From Phormidium tanganyikae FI6-MK23 (GTDB taxonomy: Bacteria; Cyanobacteriota; Cyanobacteriia; Leptolyngbyales; Leptolyngbyaceae): a stretch of 53,836 bases of DNA. The stretch covers positions 1-53,836 of the forward strand of contig JAHHHU010000027.1 of NCBI GenBank assembly GCA_019359175.1. Direction: 5' to 3'. A model generated the notes under the pieces. That model saw nothing but the letters and a program-made list of their open reading frames with translations. It was not told the origin of the DNA and searched no databases. Made by a program: the position numbers and the translations under genes. Of this stretch, positions 21,601 through 26,724 are shown piece by piece (position 1 is the stretch's first letter; every line of letters begins with the position of its first letter).

Positions 21601-21620
21601 TCATTAACTTCCCAGATTAG
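6621..21620 (+). CDS. Giant secreted RTX protein (~5000 aa): DUF4347, RTX repeats, VCBS/FG-GAP repeats
   Basis: I place the start at GTG 6621 because AGGAG lies 8 bases before it; the frame stays open to a GTG at 6567. The protein has about 4999 residues and no Sec signal. Domains in order: DUF4347 near residues 55-220 (LVIVDGAF, LHIISHGNAG, VLLYACNAA); a ~2000-residue beta-rich region containing three repeats of a DPNxDGKLxLxEL calcium-loop module; hemolysin-type GGxGxDxxx nonapeptides from about nt 13320 to 17880; seven VCBS/FG-GAP-like units of 50 residues with DFNNDGKTD loops; then further RTX motifs to about nt 21450; and a short non-repetitive C-terminus that would hold a type I secretion signal. 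Calcium-dependent folding outside the cell is expected from the family. The PPIase just upstream may assist. No ABC exporter is in the window. It is likely a surface or matrix/adhesion protein; the exact role is unknown. Confidence 0.88.
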   Translation: MEPNQVYSLQSALSIEQSLLTSSPLSTFVPSSRAFVSGLSPFAKAYSASSSAEAKSLVIVDGAFAADQQLLKAIHSDQEVVILDPTQNGVDQISSILAQHRNIDALHIISHGNAGLLQLGSIELSLETLDRNAAKLASWKEALAPGADVLLYACNAALGSQGNQFIQRLSQLIGADIAASDNITGNQKFNGDWNLEVNTGEIATKLAFDQDAIALYDSTLAAISPDVVQGLKTGLQQFATWSDRIETLSGFTAEIPVVGESIGKVIDISSLLKNQFADPLANYLDTDTTPTVEEFVDRIKSLSATVGDLTFTLNPASVTSALLGKDLSFNLKFEATRTVKTNFDLGETATTDFGVKLNGSTTVDLTGQLVFDFAFGYDTTLGLAPSEAFYVKINELSANAIAQANNLNMGLEVGFLGADVKNGSLSLNANLAAQFNDPNSDNKLTLDELQGTSITTLVGLTPTGALDVSLPVSAQLAGLSLTGTPTLTIVDDNVFTGALPTVNVKDFAQLLKFKQLSPADVVNLLRQVGGALQNVSAGLNPEGGIPFLKDGIDTVVDFAKIVGDLTNGFFDQVINTSRDAVQTGILSADASFDLKFNNEAPITIVVARDTTNQNLDDLVADLNTAIATANLTQRVVTERSSNRLSLKALKSGEIVSVVATNANTAVTELGFSTTVTSVAVQKFSTIQELVDELVLLTGLTKAGIDAKYNAGTNALTFRIAKSAKFEKSVNFDFSQDIDLGAATLNLAGGATGQFKVNAGFNLGLGINLSPLGDGFVLTNAMTLDSLNAGAGVQNIDGKADIKITLRDGSSFEVDFDGATTVGDAIAKINTASNSKLIASINADKTALKLIDSTTGTTAFTIVPINDSLAGLGLGIVGSDIDADGTIIGGALHGDSFSKRTFLTQDSSIFANAKIGANDVNLSAALSMLEIGIKNGTASLDLIASLGLKDPTPNDLGITLNDILNNTSTLSALVDPTFQVMGGITLPIAIDGLSDFGLELGTQPQVALGFTLDPLASEKLKTTATVQGFQEIVDRFKNFSAKDVLRLVGKAIEFLQNEDAKALNTRLPLVNQSLNELLGFLDPIKEAYSGIQDKLKGIKSLLSDKLTTIRTASTNSTFSNSLTPEARDQLAQALNLLDGAIQKIPTSLDALADIVPAQVISQMGEVRRLLNSLPSAVDKTAIKAAFDGFVAELPSAQMMAKFLFEAFGYEFPTFGSAIAQIGTDLDSAIKGLSGGAKKSDFEDALAQINQGISQNNPFILAQAFTALKTAIQDLKGSDKDAFTTVLSNFSKALPQRFSLSFNADKELLFDFDLDIAQYQKKDIPLNFSLDNQGTPIPIDFRTEGKIDMLLGASLNLGFGLDILKATPFIQASTGLELYAKFDVSDFGVTVGLGGVEASLGNGQGKLSLKNGTDPATFKLGLNPKEAEAGKILFSKLGLNSFVFTTEGSIKVELPVALVGVDVGTVGATLTDLKDFSTFKLNAPTGLLGSLAAGKLDLNTLLTGIDLFLAVLQKGLEGDVLKKLPIVGKNLDLGGTGSFIKDLREKFLAPLRQLVQTGPTKVEEEIQKVIFNNLNPLGILKLTNRDSDSAINFKDVAVVVDINTGELTIDLHIGGESEFETDFNLGLEAFVFDFKTAGGVELSLGYDLQIGFGVNLTEGFYLRVPTNEPDFKFNLGVNLKNGTTISADLFVLNVAATNKLLDEAQDNKDYNRDGDKTDTFQTGINGEIAIDLVDPNKDGKLLLSELRDTKIAATLNTSAVISLKLEAGVGQVDSPMPKVSANLFVEWSFDKGFGAAAGTGESKSPIVALNDLGLDLGDFMTRAIQPLLQNVNEYLKPIRPVLDLLEKELPGISDLSKLVGRGPVTFIDAIKLFGSGGATIAKWLTIVRSIDSFIQESAETEGNIFINFGDFNFSQDLRKSGNIDLGSGNFNNGVSSVDGSLDRLSGGTGTGAVSKLKGLFGKLKQIGLDFPLLSDPASVLGLFTGKSVDLVTWKIPELKAELKFSQKFGPIIPPIPLFATIGGTLGVAANFSVGFDTSGLQKGNFIKGFYFGDRAEVFKGADIPEVSLYATFTAGASLSVVVAEAGIEGGIKANISANWNDQNNDGKVYIDELLSTPIACVFDLSGSLNAFLRAYGRIGFDTFLFGFVTLFETDITIVDVTLLDFNLSCEERAKPPILAEVENGVLKLNLGDRASRRGADQTDGDENFSLKQLEAGKIEVTYAGYTQVYSGVSSIEGDGGKGNDTILLDDSITLNATLRGGEGNDKLKGGSGNDNISGGIGNDQLQGGAGNDTLDGDDGNDQIVGGAGEDTIRGGTGNDSISGDTGANDAAIAFKDIIDGGDGNDNIRGDAGDDEITGGVGRDVIFGGRGNDTLRGGDENDLIEGGAGADQIFGDAGDDTLYGDSTTAPDAASDGNDTIRGGNGNDTIEDLSGNNRLYGDEGDDQLKAGDGNDYLEGGTGSDTLWAGKGGDQLIGGSSTAMAGTIDGNDELYGEAGNDILLGDNGTIALNGTVSLIGGAGADKLYGNDGDDVMFGQSGDDLLEGAAGNDALFGGQGADTLRAQEDDDYLEGGAGSDVINAGVGNDLIIGGSSTYLPESGADGNDSITAAEGNDIILGDDGRVLNSTGQSVLSIAQISTIETTGGAGTDTVFGGSGNDIIFGGGGADILIGDAEGVSGDDIIVGDEGSWSATQIRAIAGSGGADTISGSGGNDILLGGDGNDTIAGDAGEDILLGDNGQVTRTQAGVVTRIQTASANNGGNDTLSGGDNADVVLGGSGEDAITGGTDDAIDILFGDNGVVVRADGSPEANDVFSTDESIGGQDTITGGLGNDVIVGGAGADQLTGNEGEDIVLGDSGYITRNATNSIESIETRVSAQGGDDTIAGNEGDDVLIGGAANDTINGNLGRDVIIGDGGRVRYNNGVIVRIETAEPLAGGNDTLNGNEETDTILGGSGNDVITGGIDDAIDILFGDNGVVVRTDGSPEANDLFSTDESIGGQDTITGGLGNDSIVGGAGADQLTGNEGNDVIVGDSGYITRDTTNSIEIIETRVSAQGGDDTIAGNEGDDILIGGAANDTINGNTGLDILIGDGGRVTLANDIVLRIATAEPTAGGNDILKGGQGTAIILGGTGDDTIEVGTDETNDILLGDNGVVVRADASPQANDIFSTDATNGGKDTITGGLGNDIIIGGAGGNDQSGVGGDRLFGNEGNDIVIGDHAYITRNSADVVEKIETIFPDQGGDDTIEGNTDNDVLLGGFGNDTITGSTGDDVVLGDNGSLDYTIDVKLNTLDLIKTTSSELGGSDTISGNEGNDIVFGGAANDTLSGDLGDDILFGDNGLINFVLDGDASTIDLVTSLDPTVGGEDKITGNEGDDRIFGGASNDTIQGNVGQDIIFGDNGVLNYSLVQGQNILDLMTTDAPDVGGNDVIEGNEGDDRIFGGAGNDQIQGNAGQDIILGDNGILDYRTDQNAGTLEAITTSAPSVGGDDTITGNEGDDRILGGSGNDTIKGNVGQDIILGDNGTLLYELDQGNSVLSQIATIDPSAGGDDAIEGNEENDRILGGSGNDTIKGNAGKDIILGDNGSLSYLVDQNPNTLDLIDTDSPNIGGKDTIEGNDDNDIVIAGAANDTVTGDAGDDILIGDHALIQLQDGKIKQIASKNPGIGGDDLILGGEGNDLILGGFAQDKLYGNAGNDRILGDNGRFDFAFAGDAIVSADTDLSTLDVITTTDPTLGGNDRIFGGTGEDQVLGGTGSDFVAGDDGIDPTFMASRNWAIVNQADFNGDGYADIVWRDQVRGDVGVWLMNGTNIFDAAVVVPGVPLNWTIQNVGDFNNDGKADLLWRDQISGGVVVWLMNDTQILDAKFTVPSVPLNWTVQNVGDFNNDGKTDLLWRDRISGGVVVWLMNDTQILDAKFTVPSVPLNWTIQNVGDFNNDGKTDLLWRDQVGGGVVVWLMDGTQILNAAVTVPGVPLNWTIQNVGDFNNDGKTDILWRDQVGGSVVVWLMDGTALLDANVTVPGVPLNWTIQNVGDFNNDGKTDILWRDQVGGGAAIWLINGTALLDAAITVPGVPLNWTVQNVGDFNNDGKTDLLWRDQISGSAAIWLINDTALQSAALFSDRSLIPPDNTIPSDDLVMGDHGIVYQALRRDRNYLSIDTQANDGGGNDILYGDQGDDILLGQQGNDNLNGGTGEDDMIGGHNVIGGADGDDALDGGADADVMIGDNGTITRRLVNGAWQRYVAPFNSVIRDVVRFDDVDRIGGNDILWGGTGDDIIQGQRGDDQIEGGAGDDELYGQLGNDSISGGDGQDTILGDVGIISRDYNSDGTARVNLNGSWHRDVILTDVGSLSGSVSGVAQPGQFQNPDLLLLMGEYDAAGNKVLESGQWKLSTYQVSLFADGNDTIDGGNGEDAVFGQRGNDTIQGGLGNDYIEGNAGDDRIDDIGGNDFIVGDDTVNLMPFNAELPTVTRGIHLIEQSVNLNLELGLFGTIVTPTMTLVPKPFYGLLPTLTRSQPLPRDNSPTPIINVLRRANGNSLKAFVSVVPNAVDHLDLLVGNDRISAGAGFDTVVGDNYINTVPLRTGITSIDQGFDLMTRSLYHLMYDLHNLELAVTGRSGAQPQELTVGSDIIDAGDDRDLVMSDNGVVMSGFAVRSPGDAATLSQQILDLQQVLTAFNTTVNVVSAPLGGTTTQPYTFAIGNDQVGGGGGDDKLFADDTLILEPIFRNPNYVRGSFWNYSLIGANKPARSDLREFNLKLGNDTMSGGDGNDFMVAGYANLILPLVDRAPQNNVDRAQLQRDLELLGEDAKSFIRDLHTTTHGIIYPNANQSHTLIAGNDTMNGDRGDDIMVGDNITLMMPIINRQIDLNFELNKSFLDYGEEEHNFNQAFPHQYNFIYRTPNTGVTQLGEDTMFGSDGNDIMFGIRGIDQMSGNNGDDYIFGGAETDGLDGGTGTNIVRTTNPSAADLTVINPTIRTALFTLFTPAVQRTIVELDQSKNNLTIAGDLIINFPD
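13320..17880 (+). repeat. RTX (hemolysin-type Ca2+-binding) repeat block 1
   Basis: Translated in frame, this stretch is a near-continuous series of GGxGxDxI/L nonapeptides (for example GGSGNDNISGGIGNDQLQGG). After about nt 14480 the nonapeptides are grouped into larger units that each end in (I/L)GDNG or IGDGG, followed by a 20-30-residue insert. From about nt 16700 the larger unit settles at about 60 residues, with GNEGDDRIFGG as its core. Confidence 0.95.
14991..16574 (+). repeat. 528-bp higher-order repeat inside the RTX gene, three copies
   Basis: The marker segment GDNGVVVR recurs at exactly 528-base intervals, starting at 14991, 15519 and 16047 (176 codons). Copies 1 and 2 are very similar throughout (both carry STDESIGGQDTITGGLGND and ETRVSAQGGDDTIAGNEGDD). 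Copy 3 has diverged and has a short insertion. This points to recent tandem amplification of a 176-residue module. Confidence 0.85.
17904..18953 (+). repeat. Seven tandem 150-bp VCBS/FG-GAP units
   Basis: Units of 50 codons begin (VPLNW) at 18054, 18204, 18354, 18504, 18654 and 18804, after a more divergent first unit from about 17904. Each encodes NWTIQNVGDFNNDGKTDLLW-type sequence with a DxNxDGxxD calcium loop, the signature of FG-GAP/VCBS beta-propeller blades. Seven units would close one propeller. An 80-base segment at 18135-18214 is repeated without change at 18285-18364, which indicates recent duplication or gene conversion. Confidence 0.92.
19080..21450 (+). repeat. RTX repeat block 2, sparse
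   Basis: RTX nonapeptides return after the propeller (GGNDILYGDQGDDILLGQQG, then GGDGNDFMVAGY and GNDTMNGDRGDDIMVGDN). Here they are widely spaced between 60-120-residue non-repetitive inserts, each following a GDN/GDD motif. The last clear motif is near nt 21430, about 60 residues before the stop. Confidence 0.85.
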
Positions 21621-21635
21621 AATTTCTTGAATCTT

Positions 21636-21658
21636 GCTCCCTTCTCTCTCCAGGGAGC
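21636..21658 (+). terminator. Stem-loop after the RTX gene
   Basis: A 7-bp stem, GCTCCCT (21636-21642) with AGGGAGC (21652-21658), lies 15 bases after the stop codon. No T-run follows, so it is a weak intrinsic terminator at best, or an mRNA 3'-end stabiliser. Confidence 0.4.
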
Positions 21659-21781
21659 AGGGTCGGGAATGAGGGCAGACCGAGTTTATGACTCATTTAG
21701 AATTGGTATCTCTAATTCATCGATACTTTGAAAATCGGTCTGTATTTTGGTAGGTTTATCCTAGCTGACCTATCACGCTTT

Positions 21782-24709
21782 ATGTCGAAGCTTCGATTCG
21801 GAATGACTCCAACCACCCAGAACGACGATCTGTCAAACTCACTGATTTCAGCCTCCAGTGAAACTGGAATCGTGCTGCAACTCGCAGACGGCTCGATCGC
21901 GGCGTGCAATAGCGCAGCCCAGCAAATTTTAGGAATGACGATCGACCAGCTCCAAAGTGCGTCGTCTACAAGTTCGCCCTGGCAGACCATTCACCCCGAC
22001 AGCACACCGTTTCCCGGTGAAACGCATCCAGCAATGCTGGCACTCCAGAGCGGGGAACCCTGTCTAAACGTTGAGATGGGTTTCTACAAGCCCGATGGCA
22101 ACTTGGTTTGGATCAGACTCGATGCCCAACCTTTATTCCAGCGTGGGGAAGCCAAACCGTATGCGGTCACGGTGACGATTACTCCATTATCCGTGCCCCC
22201 GCAAACCGCTAAACCTCAGAAAATCGAAGCAAAACAGCAATCTCTATTGGCGATTCTCGATGCGAGTTCTGATTTTATCGGGTACGCCACGATCGACGGA
22301 CAAGCGATTTTCGTGAATCAAGCCGGGCGTGAGTTAGTCGGGCTAGACGAAGCTCAAGTAACGCAAACCGCCGTGATTGATTATTTCTTACCTAGAGACA
22401 AAGCGCGGGTACAAGCAGAAATTCTTCCCGTTGTGATGCGCGAGGGCTACTGGAAAGGAGATTTTCGCTTTCGCCATTTCAAAACAGGTGAGATCGTTCC
22501 GGTCGATTACCATTTATTTTTGCTGAAAGATTTGCAAACCGGAGAGCCAACGGGAATCGCTACGATTAGCCGCAACATTCACACTCGATTTGAACTTGAA
22601 GCCGAACGAGAATGCAATGCCAGTCAGTTAACCGAAGCCAACGTGCAGCTAGAGCATCGCAATCATGAACTATCCAACCTCAACGAAGAGCTAGAGGTTG
22701 CCCTCGAAGAAGTGCAGGTTGCTGAGGAAGAATTAAGTGAGCAAAACACTGAACTACGACGCGCTCAAACTGCCCTCGGTAAGGCGCTGCAACGCTTGAC
22801 TTTTCACGTTGAAAATTCGCCGCTTGCTGTGATCGAATGGGATCAAAACTTCCGTGTATCGCGTTGGTCGTCTGAAGCGGAGCGGATTTTTGGCTGGCAA
22901 GCTACTGAAGTGATCGGGCGGGGATTTAGTGATTGGCGATTTGTGCATCGCGACGATTTGGAGCGAGTTCAACTCCATACGGCAGTGTTAGCAGACGGCA
23001 GTGAACAGCGAGTCGTCATGCACAACCGTAACTACACGAAACTCGGTAAGGTCGTGCATTGCGAATGGTACAACTCCGCATTAGTCGATCGAGCGGGCAA
23101 TTTAGTTTCAATTTTGTCGTTAGCGCTCGATGTCAGCGATCGCGTCCGCATTCAAACCGAGCTACGTGAAAGTGAAGCCCGATATCGGGCGCTAGCCGAA
23201 GCGATTCCCCAACTCGTCTGGGTAACGACTCCGGACGGACAAAATGAATACGTCAATCAACAATTTTGCGATTTTGCCGGCTTAAGCGAAACACAATTGT
23301 TGGACTTAGATTGGCTGGAGATTATTCATCCTGACGATCGCGATCGCACGCGCGATCGATGGTTAGCCTCAGTGACAAGCGGTAACTTCTATGAAATTGA
23401 GTACCGTTTTCGCTGCTTTGATGGAACGTATCACTGGTTCTTAGGTCAAGGTGTCCCATTTAGAGATGAACAGGGACAAGTCGTGAAATGGTTTGGCACT
23501 TGTACGGATATCGACTCGCAAAAGCAAGATGAAGCAGAGCGACTGCAATTGATCGATCGAGAACGCAAAGCACGAGAAGCGGCAGAACAAGCCAATCGCA
23601 TCAAAGATGAATTTTTGGCGATCATATCGCATGAACTCAGAACGCCGCTCAATCCGATTTTAGGCTGGTCGCGACTGTTGCAAAACGGGAAACTCACGCC
23701 CGCTCGAGCCGCAGAAGCATTGAACACGATCGAGCGAAATGCTTTGCAACAGGCGCAACTAATCGATGATCTGCTCGATGTGTCAAGGATTTTGCGAAAT
23801 AAACTGACTTTGACAATCTCACCTGTCGATCTAGTGATGATCGTGATGGATGCGATCGAAACGGTGCGATTTGCAGCCGAGGCAAAATCGATTCAGCTTC
23901 AAGCATCGGTTGTGGCAAACTGGGGGACGCTCCTAGGGGATTCCAGCCGGTTGCAGCAAGTCATCTGGAATTTACTCTCCAATGCGGTGAAATTCACGCC
24001 AGAAGGGGGTCGAGTTGAGGTGCGGCTAACTCAGGTTGATTCTTTTGCTCAACTGCAAGTGATTGACACTGGAAAAGGCATTGCACCTGAGTTTTTGCCG
24101 CACTTGTTTGAAACGTTTCGGCAAGAAGATAGTTCTACCACCCGCAAATTTGGCGGACTCGGGCTTGGTTTATCGATCGCGCAACAGCTTGTGGAGCTAC
24201 ACGGCGGGAGTATAACTGCTGAGAGCTTGGGCGTAGGGCAGGGTTCAACTTTCACGGTACGATTACCGATTTCAGCGCATTCCGTCGATCGTCCGACACC
24301 TGCTGCGGTCGAGCGCCAAAATCTCGATTTAAGCGGTGTTCGTATTCTTGTCGTCGATGATGTGCAAGATTCGCGGGAATTTGTCGCGTTTGTGCTGGAG
24401 CAAGCGGGTGCGATCGTAACGACTGCACCTTCGGCAGTTGGAGCATTAAATCAGCTAATTCAGGTGAATCCCGATGTGATTGTCAGCGATGTGGGAATGC
24501 CTGAGTTTAACGGCTACGAACTGTTACAGCGGATTCGTCGAGATTTTCCATTGTTTCAGTCTACTCCAGCCATTGCGCTGACCGCTTATGCCACCGAGGA
24601 CGACCAGCGGCAAGCGATCGAATCGGGATTCGATCGACATTTAGCAAAACCGATTGATCCAGAAACGTTGATCAACACGTTAGCAACACTGGTGAACCAG
24701 CCTACTTAG
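21782..24709 (+). CDS. Multi-PAS hybrid histidine kinase with C-terminal receiver
   Basis: This is a sensor kinase of about 975 residues from ATG 21782; the frame opens at a TTG at 21728 and another ATG lies at 21803. Successive PAS/PAC domains are visible: SETGIVLQLADGSIAACNSA, LLAILDASSDFIGYATIDGQ, then LTFHVENSPLAVIEWDQNFR and LAEAIPQLVWVTTPDGQ. A Glu-rich coiled coil separates PAS 2 and 3. The HisKA box is DEFLAIISHELRTPLNPI, with the phosphoacceptor His. HATPase_c shows N (NLLSNAVKFT), G1 (DTGKGI) and G2 (GGLGLGLSI) boxes. The receiver has DD (ILVVDDVQDS), the phospho-Asp in VIVSDVGMPE and the Lys in HLAKPID. No membrane segments are seen, so it is probably cytosolic. The partner response protein is not identifiable; the GAF-PP2C phosphatase nearby is one candidate output. 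Confidence 0.9.
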   Translation: MSKLRFGMTPTTQNDDLSNSLISASSETGIVLQLADGSIAACNSAAQQILGMTIDQLQSASSTSSPWQTIHPDSTPFPGETHPAMLALQSGEPCLNVEMGFYKPDGNLVWIRLDAQPLFQRGEAKPYAVTVTITPLSVPPQTAKPQKIEAKQQSLLAILDASSDFIGYATIDGQAIFVNQAGRELVGLDEAQVTQTAVIDYFLPRDKARVQAEILPVVMREGYWKGDFRFRHFKTGEIVPVDYHLFLLKDLQTGEPTGIATISRNIHTRFELEAERECNASQLTEANVQLEHRNHELSNLNEELEVALEEVQVAEEELSEQNTELRRAQTALGKALQRLTFHVENSPLAVIEWDQNFRVSRWSSEAERIFGWQATEVIGRGFSDWRFVHRDDLERVQLHTAVLADGSEQRVVMHNRNYTKLGKVVHCEWYNSALVDRAGNLVSILSLALDVSDRVRIQTELRESEARYRALAEAIPQLVWVTTPDGQNEYVNQQFCDFAGLSETQLLDLDWLEIIHPDDRDRTRDRWLASVTSGNFYEIEYRFRCFDGTYHWFLGQGVPFRDEQGQVVKWFGTCTDIDSQKQDEAERLQLIDRERKAREAAEQANRIKDEFLAIISHELRTPLNPILGWSRLLQNGKLTPARAAEALNTIERNALQQAQLIDDLLDVSRILRNKLTLTISPVDLVMIVMDAIETVRFAAEAKSIQLQASVVANWGTLLGDSSRLQQVIWNLLSNAVKFTPEGGRVEVRLTQVDSFAQLQVIDTGKGIAPEFLPHLFETFRQEDSSTTRKFGGLGLGLSIAQQLVELHGGSITAESLGVGQGSTFTVRLPISAHSVDRPTPAAVERQNLDLSGVRILVVDDVQDSREFVAFVLEQAGAIVTTAPSAVGALNQLIQVNPDVIVSDVGMPEFNGYELLQRIRRDFPLFQSTPAIALTAYATEDDQRQAIESGFDRHLAKPIDPETLINTLATLVNQPT

Positions 24710-25065
24710 CCTTGGAACAAGTTGAACCTCATAGAGTCCTAAAGCTAGGTATTTTAATATTATTTTTCTGCTTACTCTGTCTCGATAAGCTGTTCGAGCA
24801 GAACTAATCAGAAATATCGCGCTTGGAGATATTGCTTTAATTCTCTTAGTATTTGACCTGGTGCAAATCAATTGACTGATCAGGGTGTTGATAATGATTT
24901 CTTGTCTATCTACCAAGGTGAACCTGATGCCCGCATAGAAACTAGAACATGATCTTCGAGTCGAACCGCTGCCCGGATTACAGCTCCGTAGAGAATCACC
25001 CTTGTAATAAATTATCTTCTCGATCTAAAACCCTGCTCAATTCTCAAACTGTCAATCCAGAGCGA

Positions 25066-26421
25066 ATGACAGATTTATTGTCCTACTCAACTTGCGATCG
25101 CTTAGAAACCACTCGACGAAAAACCCAGGAAATCAAGCAGGTTTTTCTATTTACCAACCCAACTGCTTCAGCGAATCAACCCATCAAAGCAGCATTCGTT
25201 AAGCTCCAAAATCAAGTAGCGACAGAATTGAGGTCACAAGGTTTTACGGTTCTAGAAGTTCCAACGGGGCTAGAATTTACCGAAGCGATCGCATGGATTA
25301 ACCGTCGTGCAAGCTCTAGCGATGTGGCGTTATCGATTCAAACCGATGCCTTTTCTAATCCTGATGCACGCGGAATCGCTGCTTTCTATCGTGCAGGCAA
25401 TCAAAATCGGCGACAGCAAGCAAGGCAACTGATCGACCAGATTTTGACGAATGTTCCAAACTGGGTCGATCGAGGTGAAAGACCTGATACTGACACCGCA
25501 TTTGGTAGCCTTCCTTTTATTCGCCAAGCGAAGATTCCCGCGATTGTACTATCAGTCGGCTTTGCCACAAGTCCACAGGATCGAGCGATTATTGTGAACG
25601 GTGCGAGTGCGATCGCAAAAGGAATCGCGTCAGGAGTTGCGCTCTGGAGTCGCACCCCATCCCCGGTTAATTTCAGCGTGAACGGCAAAACTTACGATCG
25701 CAAAGGTGTGATTGTCGAAGGTAACGCCTATCTGCCAATTGAACTGTTGAACCAGCTTCGGATTGATATCCAGCGTCCTAGAGCGGCTCAGTTGCTCACC
25801 GATAATAATGTCACTTACATTCGAGCGATTGACTTGCGAGCATCAGGCGTTGCGGTCGGTTGGAACTCAACTCGTCGAACTGTCGTTTTACGAACAATGC
25901 CACCTTTGAACCTGAGTAAACTTAGCCGCATTATGGGACGGGGTTATCTCTCGAAAAATACCTTAAAGGCATTTTTACAACAGAACAATCCCGAAGCACT
26001 CGGAGCTTTTCCCAAAATCGCTGAGTTGTATTTAGAGGAAGCGTCGATCGAAGGAGTCAATCCAGATATTGCATTCACGCAAGCCTTGATCGAAACCAAT
26101 TTTTTTCGCTTTGGCGGCAAGATTCAGCCGAGCCGAAACAATTTTGCAGCGTTGAGCGAGGTAGGCAGTGTTTCAGAAAGTGCTGTCTTTCCCAACGTGA
26201 GAACCGGGGTGCGTGCCCACATTCAGCTATTGAAAGCTTATGCGAGCATGGAGCCATTTGCTCAAGCGATCGTGACTCCCCGGTTTCGCTTCATTGCACG
26301 CGGAATTGCGCCCCGAATCGAGCAGTTGGAGCGTTACTACTCAGATGATCCTTTCTATGCAGAAAAGATTCTGGCAACGCTTGGACAGCTTTATCAGTAT
26401 CAATTTGCTCGATCAATGTAA
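25066..26421 (+). CDS. Amidase_3-like domain fused to a glucosaminidase-type domain
   Basis: The frame runs from ATG 24949, but conserved sequence starts near ATG 25066, which I prefer (451 residues). Residues about 15-195 follow the fold of cyanobacterial N-acetylmuramoyl-L-alanine amidases (TVLEVPTGLEFTEAIAWINR, ARGIAAFYRAGNQNRRQQAR). However, the usual zinc ligands are replaced: the GHGG-type motif is NPTAS, the IHADAF-type motif is IQTDAF and the EVGF-type motif is LSVGF. A middle segment resembles a copper-amine-oxidase N-like domain (VEGNAYLPIELLNQL). The C-terminal part (about 310-445) resembles endo-beta-N-acetylglucosaminidase domains (EASIEGVNPDIAFTQALIET, NNFAALS, VRTGVRAHIQLLKAYAS). 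No signal peptide is visible. It is likely involved in cell-wall binding or remodelling with a dead amidase half. The 24710-25065 stretch before it holds nothing I recognise. Confidence 0.72.
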   Translation: MTDLLSYSTCDRLETTRRKTQEIKQVFLFTNPTASANQPIKAAFVKLQNQVATELRSQGFTVLEVPTGLEFTEAIAWINRRASSSDVALSIQTDAFSNPDARGIAAFYRAGNQNRRQQARQLIDQILTNVPNWVDRGERPDTDTAFGSLPFIRQAKIPAIVLSVGFATSPQDRAIIVNGASAIAKGIASGVALWSRTPSPVNFSVNGKTYDRKGVIVEGNAYLPIELLNQLRIDIQRPRAAQLLTDNNVTYIRAIDLRASGVAVGWNSTRRTVVLRTMPPLNLSKLSRIMGRGYLSKNTLKAFLQQNNPEALGAFPKIAELYLEEASIEGVNPDIAFTQALIETNFFRFGGKIQPSRNNFAALSEVGSVSESAVFPNVRTGVRAHIQLLKAYASMEPFAQAIVTPRFRFIARGIAPRIEQLERYYSDDPFYAEKILATLGQLYQYQFARSM

Positions 26422-26637
26422 AAGATTAGCGATCAAGAAACCCGTTGTACGAAAAGAAACCACAGAATAGACGAAAGTTCTACCTTGCGAACACCCTCTA
26501 AATCGAGGAACTGTGTATAATCAGTGCCAACCGCTCGGATAAGTTCGATTCAGTTGATCGATAAAGGCTTCTAATCTAAGCGTTTGGAATGACCTCGATC
26601 GAAAACAGATCTGAATCCTGCGATCTGCGACAATCTT

Positions 26638-26707
26638 CGCTAATATTGGTGTTCGCTCTCGACATTAGCGCCTTACTTTCGGTTCTCTACCCGCTACTTT
26701 CGGTTCT
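26638..26707 (+). promoter_or_regulatory. Inverted repeat plus 21-bp-spaced direct repeats upstream of the PP2C gene
   Basis: CGCTAAT (26638-26644) pairs with ATTAGCG (26664-26670). Immediately after, TACTTTCGGTTCT occurs twice, at 26674-26686 and 26695-26707. The 21-base period is two helical turns, as expected for a dimeric regulator. The gene starts at 26725, so the sites are close enough to overlap its promoter or leader. The rest of the 303-bp gap (26422-26637) shows nothing I recognise. Confidence 0.45.
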
Positions 26708-26724
26708 TTTACTCTCTAGCCCGA

